Source: Cupriavidus sp. D39 (GTDB taxonomy: Bacteria; Pseudomonadota; Gammaproteobacteria; Burkholderiales; Burkholderiaceae). Taken from it: 64,000 bases of DNA. The stretch lies in the NCBI RefSeq assembly GCF_026627925.1, contig NZ_JAPNLE010000006.1, positions 434,001 to 498,000 on the forward strand. The letters run 5' to 3'. The notes below the pieces were generated by a model. That model did not search any database. It saw only the letters and a list, made by a program, of their open reading frames with translations, and was not told the origin of the DNA. This document shows positions 1-9,633 of the stretch, piece after piece (positions within the stretch are counted from its first letter, which is position 1; each line of letters starts with the position of its first letter). A program made the position numbers and the translations under genes.

Positions 1-272
1 TCGACCAGCGCATCTGCATGGGTCAGCAGCTTCAGGACTTGATCCCGATCCTTGGCGCTTTTCAGATCCAGAAGCACGGTGCGCCTGCCACGTCCAATGA
101 GATCTTGCGGGTGAATGGGCCTGGCTCCCGGCCGGTCGATACGGACAATGTCAGCGCCCATGTCCGCAAGGAGCATACAGGCGAACGGCCCTGGTCCAAG
201 CCCTGCGAACTCAACGATCCGGACCCCCGACAAGGGGCCCTTCTTCAGTGAGGTGGTGTTTGTTTGATCCAA
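1..272 (-). CDS. CaiB/BaiF CoA-transferase (alpha-methylacyl-CoA racemase-like), partial
   Basis: The minus strand encodes the N-terminus of a class III CoA-transferase/AMACR family protein; the rest lies beyond the left window edge. The visible part has the family opening (GPLSGVRIVEFAG, then GPGPFACMLLADMGADIVRI), the phrase that shapes the CoA pocket of CaiB folds. The variant GLGPGPF favours the racemase branch, which equilibrates 2-methylacyl-CoA stereoisomers, over true CoA transferases; this is family knowledge and not proof. The start is uncertain: a TTG at 272 or a CTG at 248 are the in-frame choices and there is no ATG. It lies 22 bp downstream of another CaiB gene on the same strand, so the two probably form one operon. 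Confidence 0.75.
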   Translation of the reverse strand, partial: MDQTNTTSLKKGPLSGVRIVEFAGLGPGPFACMLLADMGADIVRIDRPGARPIHPQDLIGRGRRTVLLDLKSAKDRDQVLKLLTHADALV

Positions 273-294
273 GATATGGCTCCATTCACCGGCG

Positions 295-1583
295 TCAACT
301 GGCTTGCGTTGCGCGCACCGGCGCAGCACCCAACGCACCTGAACGCTCAAGTTCCGAGATCCGCGTTTCATCGTAGTGCAAGACATCGCGTAACACTTCG
401 GCCGTGTGTTCGCCTACCGCCGGCGCAGGACGTGGGGCCACGGCTGGCGTTTCGGATAGCCTCATCGGCGATTCAATGTTGGGAATCCAGCCTTTCACGG
501 GATGGGGGATACGGGTGGTCAGACCGCGTGACTGCGCCTCGCCAGAGCGCAACGCCTCGCCAAGCGTACGGACTTCGCCGTGTGGCACGGAGGCTGCGCG
601 CAGCTTGGCCTGCCAGTGGCTCCAAGGCTGCGCCGCAAAAGCCTCGTTGAGGATCCCAAACAGTTCCTCGCGATGATTCAGCCGATCGATGCTTCTCACC
701 AGATCGGGACGAGCCGCGAAATCCGGGCGTCCCAAGACATCGCCGAACAGGCGCGCAAAGATCTTGTCGTTCCCGCAATGCAGGTAAAAGGGGCGGTCCG
801 CCGCGTGGAACACCCCCGATGGGCACGTATCCGGGGTGGAATTGCCGTGGCGCTGGGGATCCTTTCCGGTCAGCAGGTTCTGCATGCCGGCGAATCCCGT
901 CATCATCACGGCGGTATCAAATAGCGATACCTCGACAAACTGCCCCTTTCCTGTGCGCTCGCGTGCCAATAGGGCAAGCAGCAGTGCATTGCTCGCCATC
1001 AGGGCCGTCCCCATATCCATGACCACCGGCCCGCTGCGCACGCCGGGACGGTCAGGGTAGCCATTCATGGACATGTAACCGCTCTCAGCCTGTACGACAG
1101 GGTCGAAGCCAAGCCGATCCGCATACGGCCCCGTACGCCCGTACGCAGACACGGAACAATAGATGAGGCGGGGATTGAGCTGTGCACAGCGCTCGTAACC
1201 CAATCCAAGACGCTCCATGACACCGCTCGAAAAGTTCTCGAACACGACGTCGGCAGTGGCGATCAGATCGAGCGCTACCTTCGCACCTTCCTCGGTTTTG
1301 ATATCGAGCGCGAGACTGCGCTTGTTCCGATTGCACCAAAGGTACGGGCCGCCCTGCGCAGGCAGCGCCGGATCCAGTGGGGGTAATAGCGGAAATCCTC
1401 CCCGCGCCCAGGTCGCTCAATCTTGATCACATCAGCGCCAAAGTCCCCCAGGATCATTGTCGCCAATGGCCCCGCGATGAAGTGCGAAAAATCAACCACT
1501 TTCAGTCCGCTCACGGCACTTTCGTGTGGCTGAGCTGGCGCCTCACGCACTGGCAGCTCTTCGATATAGGTCTGGTTAAACAT
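295..1583 (-). pseudogene. CaiB/BaiF CoA-transferase, split by a 1-base frameshift
   Basis: Class III CoA-transferase family, expected to move CoA between carboxylic acids or their thioesters in the cytoplasm. The N-terminal part (1583 down to about 1380) has VVDFSHFIAGPLATMILGDFGADVIKIE; the C-terminal part, in another frame, starts near PPLDPALPAQGGPYLW, continues through VFENFSSGVMERLGLGY and ends at 295. The break falls in a run of five G on the plus strand (1379-1383); adding one base gives a continuous 429-residue protein, within the usual 390-430 range. A downstream ATG at 1245 could only give an N-truncated product. It is first of two CaiB genes on this strand and divergent from the thiolase at 1824. 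Either an assembly error or a true pseudogene. Confidence 0.85.
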
Positions 1584-1730
1584 GGTCTCCTACCCTAATT
1601 GTGTCAATGGCCCAACCAATGTAACGTAGGGCCATGGCGGCGTCAACATGCACCTGGCTGACAGGCATCAGCTTCCGAGTGACATGAAGGGCTCATGCAG
1701 TCCCCGCCATGCCTGCGGGAAATCTCCCAT

Positions 1731-1759
1731 TTGACAGATTATTCAGTTGGTTCTACCAT
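1731..1759 (+). promoter_or_regulatory. Predicted sigma-70 promoter of the thiolase/DUF35/flavoprotein operon
   Basis: A perfect -35 hexamer TTGACA (1731-1736) is followed after exactly 17 bases by TACCAT (1754-1759), in the divergent region between the CaiB gene and the thiolase at 1824. The spacer carries GGTTCT (1749-1754), a motif found upstream of several other units in this window and so a candidate operator overlapping the -10 box. Confidence 0.55.
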
Positions 1760-1823
1760 TGCAAAAATGAAAGCGCCAGATCCGAACTAGCAGTTCGTTG
1801 CCGGCGCAAGCGGAGACAATGCA

Positions 1824-3023
1824 ATGAGCAAGCCAAGACGCGTCGCGATCATCGGCGCAAGCGCCATCCCGGTCGGAAGGCACCAGACAGCTGATGCTGA
1901 GGAGCTTCAGACGCTAGAGCACGAGGTCCTGTTGCGGCTGGTACTTGAGGCGACGCGCGACGCCGGCGTGGACAAGCGTGACATCGAGAGCCTGGTCTTC
2001 ACGCTGCCGCGTCCGTACACCCGGCAGAAGTACCTGCACACGTTCATGATCGGTAAGCTCAAGCTGCCATGCCGGGGCACCGTGCTCGAGGTGATGGGCA
2101 ATGGCATGACCGCGGCCCTGGCGCTTGATCAGGCGTGCAACGAAATCCTGCTCGGCAGGGCCAAGGTCGCACTGGCACTCGGCATCAATATGGAAACGGC
2201 GGTTTCCGCGGCCGAGCATGCCATGAGCAGCATGCGGACGACCGGCGATGTCGACTTCCATGTCCCCGCAGGCTTCACGCCGATCTCGTGGTACGCCATG
2301 GATGCCGCGCGTTACATGCACGAGCATGGCGCCACGCAGGAGCAGCTGGCCGCAGTGGCCGTGAAGAACCGCTATCACGCTTCGCTGAACCCGCTGGCCC
2401 AGTACCGCAAGCCGCTCACGGCGCAGGAGGTGCTGGCACAGCGGCCGATCGTCGAGCCCCTGGGGCTGTATGACGTGCCGCCACGCGGCGACGGCGCGGC
2501 CTGCTTGGTGCTCGCAAGCGAGGATGTTGCACGGGCTACCGGACGCCCCTATGTGTTGATCCAGGGCCGGGGCTTCCACCATGACGGCTCGCATCAGATC
2601 AGCGACGTACCCAACGACATGATCGGCTTCGAGGCGGCACGTGTGGCTTCGGCGCAGGCATACGCCGAAGCGGGCATCACGGCTTCGGACCTTGATCTGG
2701 CGGAGCCCTATGCCCCTTGCACGATTGTCGAGATCCTGGTCAGCGAGGCGCTCAGTCTGGTACCGCGTGGCCGGGGATCGATTGCTGCACTCGATGGAGA
2801 GACCACGCTGGGCGGGCGGATTCCGATCTCCACGTCTGGCGGCCTACTTTCGCGCGGTCATCCATCCTATGTCACGTCGCTCTACAACTACGTGGAGATC
2901 GCGGAACAGTTGCGCGGCCGCGCAGGCGAGCGCCAGGTGAAGGGCGCCCAATGGGGTGTTGCAACAGGGGAACTGGGCAACTACAACGCAGCGCTGGTTC
3001 ACGTGTTCGAAGGAGTTCAATGA
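1824..3023 (+). CDS. Thiolase-like / lipid-transfer (Ltp, SCP-x type) protein
   Basis: A 399-residue thiolase-superfamily protein. The nucleophile loop near residues 90-100 reads VMGNGMTAALAL, so the catalytic cysteine of true thiolases is missing; the C-terminal histidine motif is retained (GGLLSRGHPSYVTSLYNY, about residues 335-355). This pattern, with an adjacent DUF35 OB-fold gene, is typical of Ltp proteins; in steroid side-chain degradation such pairs act as retro-aldolases that shorten a 3-hydroxyacyl-CoA. The start ATG follows GGAGAC. The stop overlaps the DUF35 start (ATGA), indicating translational coupling. Function as a CoA-ester aldolase or condensing enzyme is inference; the family is clear. 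Confidence 0.85.
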   Translation: MSKPRRVAIIGASAIPVGRHQTADAEELQTLEHEVLLRLVLEATRDAGVDKRDIESLVFTLPRPYTRQKYLHTFMIGKLKLPCRGTVLEVMGNGMTAALALDQACNEILLGRAKVALALGINMETAVSAAEHAMSSMRTTGDVDFHVPAGFTPISWYAMDAARYMHEHGATQEQLAAVAVKNRYHASLNPLAQYRKPLTAQEVLAQRPIVEPLGLYDVPPRGDGAACLVLASEDVARATGRPYVLIQGRGFHHDGSHQISDVPNDMIGFEAARVASAQAYAEAGITASDLDLAEPYAPCTIVEILVSEALSLVPRGRGSIAALDGETTLGGRIPISTSGGLLSRGHPSYVTSLYNYVEIAEQLRGRAGERQVKGAQWGVATGELGNYNAALVHVFEGVQ

Positions 3024-3448
3024 TGCTCAAGACAGTCGACATTGGCGCCGCGCGTGCCTATCCGCCGCGCGTATCGAAGGCGACTGAGCCGTTCTGGACC
3101 GCTCTTGCGCAAGGCAGCTGGATCACCACTGCATGCTGCGACTGCGGCAAGCAGAGCTTTCCGCCCCAGATCATCTGCCCGCATTGCTGGTCCGAATCGC
3201 TCGAATGGACCGATCTCAGCCCGCGCGGGGTCATTTATTCCTGGACGCGCGTGCATGCCGCGCCCACCGTCTTCGCGGCCGAGGCCCCCTACAGCGTCTG
3301 CATTGTCGACCTGGATTGTGGCATACGCATTGCCTGCAAGCTGCTGGAAGCCGAAGCGGCGGCGCCGAGTATTGGTATGGCGGTGGAGATGGTAAGGCTG
3401 CACTACCAGGATGGCGACCTCTTTGCCGCCCGCGCTCTCCAGCGCTGA
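3020..3448 (+). CDS. DUF35 / ChsH2-like OB-fold protein with zinc ribbon
   Basis: A 142-residue protein with the DUF35 layout: an N-terminal helix (PFWTALAQGSWITTAC), a rubredoxin-like zinc ribbon with two Cys-x2-Cys pairs (CCDCGKQSF and ICPHCW), then an OB-fold (GVIYSWTRVHAAPTVF). DUF35 proteins are obligate partners of thiolase-like proteins, binding acyl-CoA or completing the active site (ChsH2 and Ltp partners). The start ATG at 3020 overlaps the upstream stop by four bases; a second ATG at 3023 is equally possible behind AAGGAG. It is the first of two DUF35 genes here (the other is at 42609-43025). Confidence 0.88.
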   Translation: MMLKTVDIGAARAYPPRVSKATEPFWTALAQGSWITTACCDCGKQSFPPQIICPHCWSESLEWTDLSPRGVIYSWTRVHAAPTVFAAEAPYSVCIVDLDCGIRIACKLLEAEAAAPSIGMAVEMVRLHYQDGDLFAARALQR

Positions 3449-3538
3449 TGACTGGGCTGGCGACGGCAGCGCTGCGCCGCCGTCACTGCCACTACGTTTC
3501 TTGTTCCTTTTGTTCTACATCGTCTCAGGAGTTAAGCC

Positions 3539-4624
3539 ATGCGCGACACCCCTTCGTCCGTGAACACGGTCGACTGCGATTTGCTGGTGATCGGTTCCGG
3601 TGCCGGCGGCCTCTCCACGGCTGTCACCGCCCGCAAGCACGGCCTTGATGTCTTGGTCGTGGAGAAAGACAGCGTGTTTGGCGGCACCACCGCGTTTTCA
3701 GGCGGTGTGCTGTGGATTCCCGGTAACCCGGTCTCCCGCCGTGCCAATCAGAAGGACACTCGCGAAGCTGCGCGCGCCTACCTTGCGGCAGAAACGGGAT
3801 CCGCCTTCGATGCCGCCGCCGTCGATGCGTTCCTGGACAACGGACCGAAGATGGTCGATTGGTTCGAGCGCGAGACCAGCGTGAAGTTCGCGCCGACGCT
3901 GTATCCTGACTACCACCCCACGCAGATCGGTGGCGTTGACGTCGGCCGCTCCATCCTGGCGGCACCGTTCGATATTCGCGAACTAGGCAAGGACGTGTCG
4001 CGCCTGCGCCCGCCGCTAGCGACCATCACGTTCATCGGCATGATGTTCAATTCGTCGAATGCCGACCTGAAGCACTTCTTCAACGTGACGAAGTCGGTGA
4101 AGTCGTTCTTCTATGTTGCCAGGCGGCTCGCGAGCCACCTCAAGGAGCTGGTGCTCTATCGGCGCGGCATGAACGTCACCAGCGGCAATGCGCTGGCGGC
4201 GCGGCTGGCGAAATCGACGCTGGATCTCGGCATTCCCATCTGGACCGCGTCGCCCGCGCTCCGGCTCGTGGTCAAGGACGGCGCGGTGGTGGGCGCGATC
4301 GTCAAGCGCGACGGCGGCGAGGTAGAGATCCGGGCCCGACACGGCGTAGTGCTTGCCAGCGGTGGTTTTTCGCACGACATCCAGCGTCTGCGCAAAGCCT
4401 ATCCGCATGTCGCGCGCGGCGGCGAGCACTTTTCACCCGTGCCGGCCACCAACACCGGCGACGGCGCACGCCTGGCGGAAGAGGCGGGCGGCACGGTGCC
4501 GCTGCGTTATTGCGACGCCGCGGCTTGGATGCCGGTATCGAAGGTGCCGATGGGCGGCGGGCGCTACGTCGCGTTCCCGCATCTGCTGTTGCCGACCATT
4601 AATTCGGCAAACGGTGACCACTAA
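3539..4624 (+). pseudogene. FAD-dependent 3-ketosteroid dehydrogenase-like flavoprotein, 3' end lost to a transposon
   Basis: The N-terminal two thirds of an FAD_binding_2 flavoprotein. It has the dinucleotide motif LLVIGSGAGGLSTAVTARKHG (shown split: GSGAGG near residues 18-23), then VEKDSVFGGTTAFSGGVLW, very like KstD (which has GGSTA.SGGG.W.PG), and a second FAD motif VVLASGGF. The native sequence stops at about 4586 after FPHL; the following residues to 4624 are transposon end. A full member has 500-570 residues, so roughly 200 residues including the substrate-site C-terminal lobe are absent, and no continuation is found right of the transposon. A Shine-Dalgarno CAGGAG precedes the ATG. 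It probably introduced a double bond into a cyclic ketone or enoyl-type substrate; the exact substrate is unknown. Confidence 0.85.
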
Positions 4625-4635
4625 ATCCGCCAATG
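4587..4635 (+). repeat. Left terminal inverted repeat of the tniABQ transposon
   Basis: 49 bp beginning TGTTGCCGACC, matching the right end at 37 of 49 positions by eye. It contains two related transposase-site motifs, AATTCGGCAAACG (4601-4613) and CTAAATCCGCCAATG (4621-4635); a third, CCACTAATTCCGCAAG, lies further in at 4731-4746. Multiple sites per end are typical of TnsB/TniA-type elements. Confidence 0.8.
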
Positions 4636-4807
4636 ATCATCGATCTAACTGATTGATCCATAAGCGATTTTTGCTGCGTTGTGACGTGTACCACTGTTGT
4701 TCGTAGGCAACGCGTTTTGGGGCGCCGCGTCCACTAATTCCGCAAGCCCGAGTCGACCGTTCAGTAAATCGCCTAATGTGTGTAAGACCACGGTCTTGAA
4801 CACGGCC

Positions 4808-6432
4808 ATGAGGATTGCAACGAAGCGCGAACTGGCGATTGCGAGGGTCTTACGTCCGCTTGGGAGGGCTCCCTCACGCGTGAGCAAGCTGAGAACGCTG
4901 GCAAATTGCTTGGAATCCATTGGGCGACGGTCTATCACTTGCGCCGGCGCTTCCTCGCAGATCCTGTGGCGAGCGCGTTGATACCTTATGACAGAGGTCC
5001 CAAAGTGGGAAAGCCGCGTCTAGCAGCGACTGTCGAGGAAATCGTGAATGAGGTCCTGACCGAATGGCTGCCGCAGCAGCGTCATCTCGCTCATCCGCTT
5101 TTCGAGCTTGACGTCGAAATCCGGAAGCGCTGCGCAGGATCAGGTGTTCGTCCGCCAAGCAGATCTACCATTTCGCGACGCTGGGCGGCCCATCGGAAAG
5201 AAGAAGCCCTTCGGCTCGCAACGCTGCCGGGTTCTGAGATTCCACCAGGTCATCTGGTGGCGCGTTGTCCGATGGATATTGTGCAGATTGATCACACGCT
5301 AGCCGATTTGATGCTGGTCGATGATGCGAGCCGACGCCCCATTGGCCGGCCATGGCTAAGCATAGCCCTCGACGTTTCGACAAGATGCGTCGTTGGCGTA
5401 TATGTCGGGATGGACCGCCCCAATGCGGCAACGGTCGCGTTGCTATTGACCCGCGTTGTCTTGCCAAAGGATGGCTGGCTCGCCAGCCTCGATGTTAGTG
5501 TCGATTGGCCTATGCATGGTATCCCACAGCTACTTCACCTCGATAATGCGGCAGAATTCAAAAGCAGGGCATCGCGATCGGGGTGTCGAGAATATGGTGT
5601 GGAACTGATGTACCGACCGGCAGGAAGGCCGTACTTCGGGGGACATATCGAACGCTTGATGAGGACCATCATGGAACGTGTCCACAGCCTGCCAGGATCG
5701 ACTGGATCGTCCCCCAAGGGGCGCAAGGCCAGACCGCCGGAAAAGGAAGCCTCCTTGACGATCCGGGAATTTGAGCGGTGGCTAGTTCTCGAGATTGCCG
5801 AACGCTATCACCACAACGCTCATCGCGGGCTGCAGGGCGCCACTCCCTTTTCGGAGTGGGCAACGGCGGGTGGGAAGACGCCTCCACGCTTACTTCCCAA
5901 TGCGGCGCCTGAACCCCTGCGCTTCCTAATCCAGTTCTTGCCGATGACCTATCGGACCGTGCAGTCAAATGGGCTGACGCTGTTCTATCTTCGATACTGG
6001 CACCCAATATTCGCAGCCTGGCGGGCGACAAAGCAGAAAGTCATTGCAAGGTATCACCCTGAGGATCTCTCCAGAATCTTTGTCAGTGTCGATGGAAAGC
6101 ACTACGTTGAGGCGACATTTGCGGACTTGCGTCGTGGCCGAGTGTCATTGTGGGAGCAGCGCAGTGCGTTACGGCGCTTGCGATCGCAAGGCAAAGAATT
6201 TGTTACAGAAGCAAAGGTATTTGACGCGATTGATGAGCAACGTCGGATTGTCTCCCGCGCCAGATCGCAAACGTTGGGGGCAAACCGTCAAGGCGAAGCG
6301 CTGAAGGAACTGGCACCTCAGATTCTTGGCGACGCGCCAAACTTGGTACGTGCAAACGCGTTGGACAAGCGCTCTGAGCCGGCAGTGGATTACAACAAGC
6401 CGCCATCAGTGTTCAATGTCGAACTCCTGTAA
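4808..6432 (+). CDS. tniA: TniA/TnsB-like DDE transposase (probable N-terminal frameshift)
   Basis: The catalytic subunit cutting and joining transposon ends. The main frame from a TTG at 4906 gives 508 residues with an N-terminal HTH remnant (LGIHWATVYHLRRRF), an rve integrase core and a Mu-transposase C-terminal beta-barrel. The DDE triad is visible as D129 (VQIDHT), D213 (HLDNAAEF) and E249 (GGHIERL), with 35 residues between the last two as in this family. The usual first HTH half (KRELAIARVLRPLG) is encoded just upstream in a different frame from an ATG at 4808; joining the frames near 4861-4872 gives about 541 residues. So the native start is probably 4808 with a 1-base lesion. TniB follows after 5 bp. 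Confidence 0.85.
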
Positions 6433-6437
6433 TCGCG

Positions 6438-7307
6438 ATGCGCGCACTGCTAACACATCTGCTCCCGGCCGCGAGAGAACTGGCTCTGTGCGACGATGGT
6501 GTCAGAATTAAAGGCTTGGCACGTAGCCATTGGATAGACTACCCGCGCGCTACCCAGGCGTTGGAGATTCTCGAGCGTCTCCTGCAAACACCTCAGCGGG
6601 AGCGTATGCCGTGCCTGCTGCTGCACGGAGATTCCAACATCGGTAAGACGCAGATTGTCTCGAAATTCCAGCGTCGTCATCCACCCGAGTATGACGAAGA
6701 GAAGGGCGTCGAGTTGCGAAGTATTGTTGCCATGCAGATGCCACCCACACCCGAGCAGCCGCGCTTCTATTCTTCATTGCTCTTCGAACTGGGCGCTCCG
6801 TTCAACGCGGCAGCGAGGCTATCTGCGCTTGAGAACCTGAGTCGTGCGCTGCTTCGAAAAGTTTCGGCACGCATGCTGATCGTTGACGAGGTTCATCATT
6901 TGCTGGCCGGCAACTATCGGGAACAGCGTGCATCCTTGAATCTGATGAAGTTTCTCGCCAATGACTTGAAAATCGCTGTTGTCCTCGTTGGTACTCAAGA
7001 CGCCGTCATGGCGCTCCAAACGGATCCCCAGATGGTCAGTCGGTTCGCCCGTCTCGAGGTACCGAGATGGCAGGAGACGGAGGCATTTCGTTCTCTTCTT
7101 GCTGCTTTCGAGATGGTTCTGCCGCTTCGACGTCCGTCGAACCTCGCACGGCGAGAGATGGTACATGCCATTCTGACCGCAAGTGGAGGGCTAACAGGGG
7201 AAGTGTCGCGCGTCTTGACTGTTTCCGCAGAACTCGCGATCCGGGATGGGCAGGAGGCCATCGACCTTGGTCACATAGAGAATGCAGCGCGAACCCTGGT
7301 CTCCTGA
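6438..7307 (+). CDS. tniB: TniB/TnsC-like AAA+ transposition regulator
   Basis: A 289-residue AAA+ ATPase that selects the target and activates the transposase by forming ATP-dependent filaments on DNA. Walker A is GDSNIGKT (residues 64-71) and Walker B is MLIVDEVHH (D150, E151); a sensor-1-like VLVGTQD follows in the conserved place. Length is normal for TniB (about 290-310). It begins 5 bp after tniA and its end overlaps the tniQ start by 26 bp, so all three are one coupled operon. No sign of frameshift. Confidence 0.92.
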   Translation: MRALLTHLLPAARELALCDDGVRIKGLARSHWIDYPRATQALEILERLLQTPQRERMPCLLLHGDSNIGKTQIVSKFQRRHPPEYDEEKGVELRSIVAMQMPPTPEQPRFYSSLLFELGAPFNAAARLSALENLSRALLRKVSARMLIVDEVHHLLAGNYREQRASLNLMKFLANDLKIAVVLVGTQDAVMALQTDPQMVSRFARLEVPRWQETEAFRSLLAAFEMVLPLRRPSNLARREMVHAILTASGGLTGEVSRVLTVSAELAIRDGQEAIDLGHIENAARTLVS

Positions 7308-7845
7308 GGGCGTCAGGCCTTGGCCCGTTGCTCCGCGTCCGTTCGATGACGAGGCGTTTGGCGGTTGGCTCGGTCGCCTGGCGGCGAGGTATCTGATTAG
7401 TGTTGAACAGTTGTGGCAGATCGGAGACCTTGGTGCGTTTCCGGCGTTGACCAATATTGGCTGGCTTCTGTTCCCTCCGATGGACGGGAGCGCACTGTGC
7501 CGGCTTGCGCAGCTGACTCATGTTGGTATCCCGAGATTGGAGGCACTTCAAACGCCAACAGCGTGGGTGTCACACCGAGATCAGCTCCCTTACTGCTTCG
7601 ACTGCCTTGTTCTGAATCCCGTCGACGTCTTCTCGCCTCGCTGGAAGCGGGATTGGCTAGATCCGCACACGGCTGTCTGCCAAGTCCCTGACCATAGACT
7701 GAACGCGCTGGCGCCATGCACGCTACGCATCTGCCGCAACCTCACTGCGGTGCTCCGTGAGATTGGAAAGCGTCAGCGCAAGGGTAGGCAGCCGCGTCCA
7801 AATCTCGGCATTGGCGGAAATTGTGACCACCATTGGCGGAAATAA
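7282..7845 (+). CDS. tniQ: TniQ-family protein (short)
   Basis: A 187-residue TniQ-family target adaptor. The N-terminal half has the family pattern (FDDEAFGGWLGRLAARYL) and a cysteine pair typical of its zinc-binding part (YCFDCLVLNP, near residue 100). Full Tn5053 TniQ proteins are about 400 residues; this size resembles the short TniQ of type V-K CAST elements, though it may also be truncated, since its stop lies inside the right inverted repeat, 12 bp from the element end. It overlaps tniB. Which target it recognises cannot be read from the sequence. Confidence 0.8.
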   Translation: MQREPWSPEGVRPWPVAPRPFDDEAFGGWLGRLAARYLISVEQLWQIGDLGAFPALTNIGWLLFPPMDGSALCRLAQLTHVGIPRLEALQTPTAWVSHRDQLPYCFDCLVLNPVDVFSPRWKRDWLDPHTAVCQVPDHRLNALAPCTLRICRNLTAVLREIGKRQRKGRQPRPNLGIGGNCDHHWRK

Positions 7846-7857
7846 CGATCTGCAACA
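7809..7857 (-). repeat. Right terminal inverted repeat of the tniABQ transposon
   Basis: The reverse complement begins TGTTGCAGATC and carries two copies of TTTCCGCCAATG, 22 bp apart (7809-7820 and 7831-7842 on the plus strand). It aligns with the left end without gaps over 49 bp. The tniQ stop codon lies inside it. Confidence 0.8.
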
Positions 7858-7977
7858 ACCACCATTCTTCTTATTGACTAACGTAAGCGAGCCCGCCAGC
7901 CTGGTCCTGGCCGCACGAGCTCACGCGCCTGCGATGGCGACCGGACTAGCGGGTCCAGTAGGACAAGGCGGGCCCGA

Positions 7978-9633
7978 TTAGCTTGGCTTCAACACCCGCA
8001 GCCGCAGAAGCTCGATATTCGCGCGGCCATACATTTGGCGCTTGAGGAGCTTGAGCCGGTTGACATGACCTTCGGTCTGGCCATTGCTCCATTGCAGCCT
8101 GAAGGCCGCCCGCACAGCCGGTAAGTCGGCGCGCAGGCTTTGCGCGAACCGACGCATTTCCACAGCGTCGCAGCACGACAAACGTTTCAACCATCGATCG
8201 AAATGTCGCACACTTCGCCGGTGCATGAGTCCGAGAAACTCCCGCGCGAGACTGCGCACCTCGCCCACCACGGGTTCGATCTTGCACAGCGCCTTCACGA
8301 ATCGCTCGTGATCCGCGCTCCTTGGCTCCTCGATGGCGAGGTTCCTCCATCCGACAAGCCATCCGAACACGCGCCGGGCCGACGGAATCGGCATCGTTCG
8401 CACAGGCTCCAGGACAAGCGGCGTCTTGCCCAGCGGAAAGAGGAGGCGGACCACGCAACTCTGCACGGAGCCGCGACTTCCCAAGTAACCTCGCTGCTTG
8501 AGTTCTTGCCAGATCAGTTCAGGAAAGCGACAGCCCTGGACGATTCGTTCCTCGATATAGTCGCGATAGGGATCCAAAGGCGTCGGACCCCGCGCCTTGG
8601 GTGCGCGCTCGGGGAATAATCCCCCCAGTGACGAACCTGCGGACGGTTCGTTGGTCGATTGAAAGCTCGCGCGCGATTCCTTTCATCGAGCCGCCCTGGG
8701 CGCGTAGCGCCATCACCTGCTTGTACAACGCCAGCCGCGTGGCGCGTCGCTGATCGCTCAGACGCTCCCATGACGTTGTGAGTTTCGGCTCAGAATCCCC
8801 TGCCGGCCAAGGGTCACCTTACTGACGTTTACTTGCTGGGCGGCTTGGCGCAGTTGTGGCCCGAGTCGGTATAGCAGCCTCTCGACGTTGTCGCGCAGGT
8901 TGCTCACCAGATGCCAGCGATCCGAGACTTGCTTGGCTGCCGGCAGCGCAATGTCGACCGCTTCGGAATAGGCCCCGGCTCGGTCCCTGGCGACGATCTC
9001 GATCGATGGGTGCGCACGCATCCACGCAGCCACCGCAATGGCTTCCCTGCCGGCGAACACTTCGATCGGCTCACGTCGCTCCAGGTCGACGATGATTGTT
9101 CCGTACTGGTGACCGCGCGCGATCGCCCAGTCATCGATGCCGATGACCCGCGGTCGTGGTTTGCGCTTGCGCTCAGGTACTCTGCGCAATTCCCGCAGCA
9201 CGGTGTCGGCACTCGTGCGCAATCCCAAGGCGTCGGCAAGCCGGGCTGCCGCCTCACCACCGAGGGCGTGGCCCAGCGCGTGCAACGCCCGAGCCTGCGA
9301 TCGCGTACGACGTTGATACCGCCCGGCCAAGGCGTGGATGTTCTCGGCAAACGTACGACGGGGGCAGTTGGCGTTCATACACTTGAAGCGACGCACCTCA
9401 ATAGCGAGAACGACCCGCTGCTCGAGCATTGGACGTTCTTCCAGCTTGCGCACATAGCGGCCGTGGAGTCGGTGACTCCAACTATGGCAGGCCGGGCACG
9501 GTGCTCTGCGAACTGTACCGCGGGCTTCGATAGTAATGGTCTCCCCTTGCACGTCGCTGGAGACGAAGCGCTTACCCACACGGGCGAGAATACGATCGAT
9601 CCCACCGAGAACTTGCCTCATGGTAACGATCAA
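7978..9633 (-). pseudogene. ISL3-family transposase, broken by two frameshifts
   Basis: Three consecutive minus-strand frames together make one ISL3 transposase. The N-terminal part (9633-8758, 291 codons) has the zinc finger (CPACHSWSHRLHGRY and CMNANCPRRTF) and the start of the DDE domain (VIGIDDWAIARGHQYGTIIVDL). A middle part has the HTH segment SIDQRTVRRFVTGG, and the C-terminal part (from about 8600 to 7978) ends with the family signature WSNGQTEGHVNRLKLLKR. The first break is between 8780 and 8812, the second in a run of four G at 8611-8614 (one base extra). The element itself should be inactive unless these are consensus errors. Confidence 0.88.

Larger units (their letters stand above)
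4587..7857 (+). mobile_element. Tn5053/Tn7-like minimal transposon, tniA-tniB-tniQ
   Basis: A 3.27-kb element bounded by 49-bp inverted ends beginning TGTTGC. It carries only three genes in one direction: DDE transposase, AAA+ ATPase and a short TniQ. No resolvase, TnsA nuclease, cargo or CRISPR components are present. The Tn5053/Tn402 group and CAST type V-K share the TnsB-TnsC-TniQ core without TnsA, which gives replicative transposition and cointegrates. Five-base target duplications are expected, but the flanks (TCTGC left, ACCAC right) do not match, so one flank was probably rearranged after insertion. It interrupts the flavoprotein gene at 3539. Confidence 0.85.

Noticed and set aside
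3539..4586. A true steroid degradation locus based on the KstD-like gene
   Set aside because: KstD-like flavoproteins occur in many pathways, and no HsaA-D, Ksh or cholesterol-type genes are present in the window.
4601..4746. Repeated CCGCCAATG-like units at the transposon ends as a possible CRISPR array or att site
   Set aside because: There are only two or three degenerate copies per end with irregular spacing, placed symmetrically and inverted; they fit transposase-binding sites.
4587..7857. A CRISPR-associated transposon (type V-K)
   Set aside because: The TnsB-TnsC-TniQ core fits, but there is no Cas12k, no array, no tracrRNA-like structure and no cargo inside the ends.
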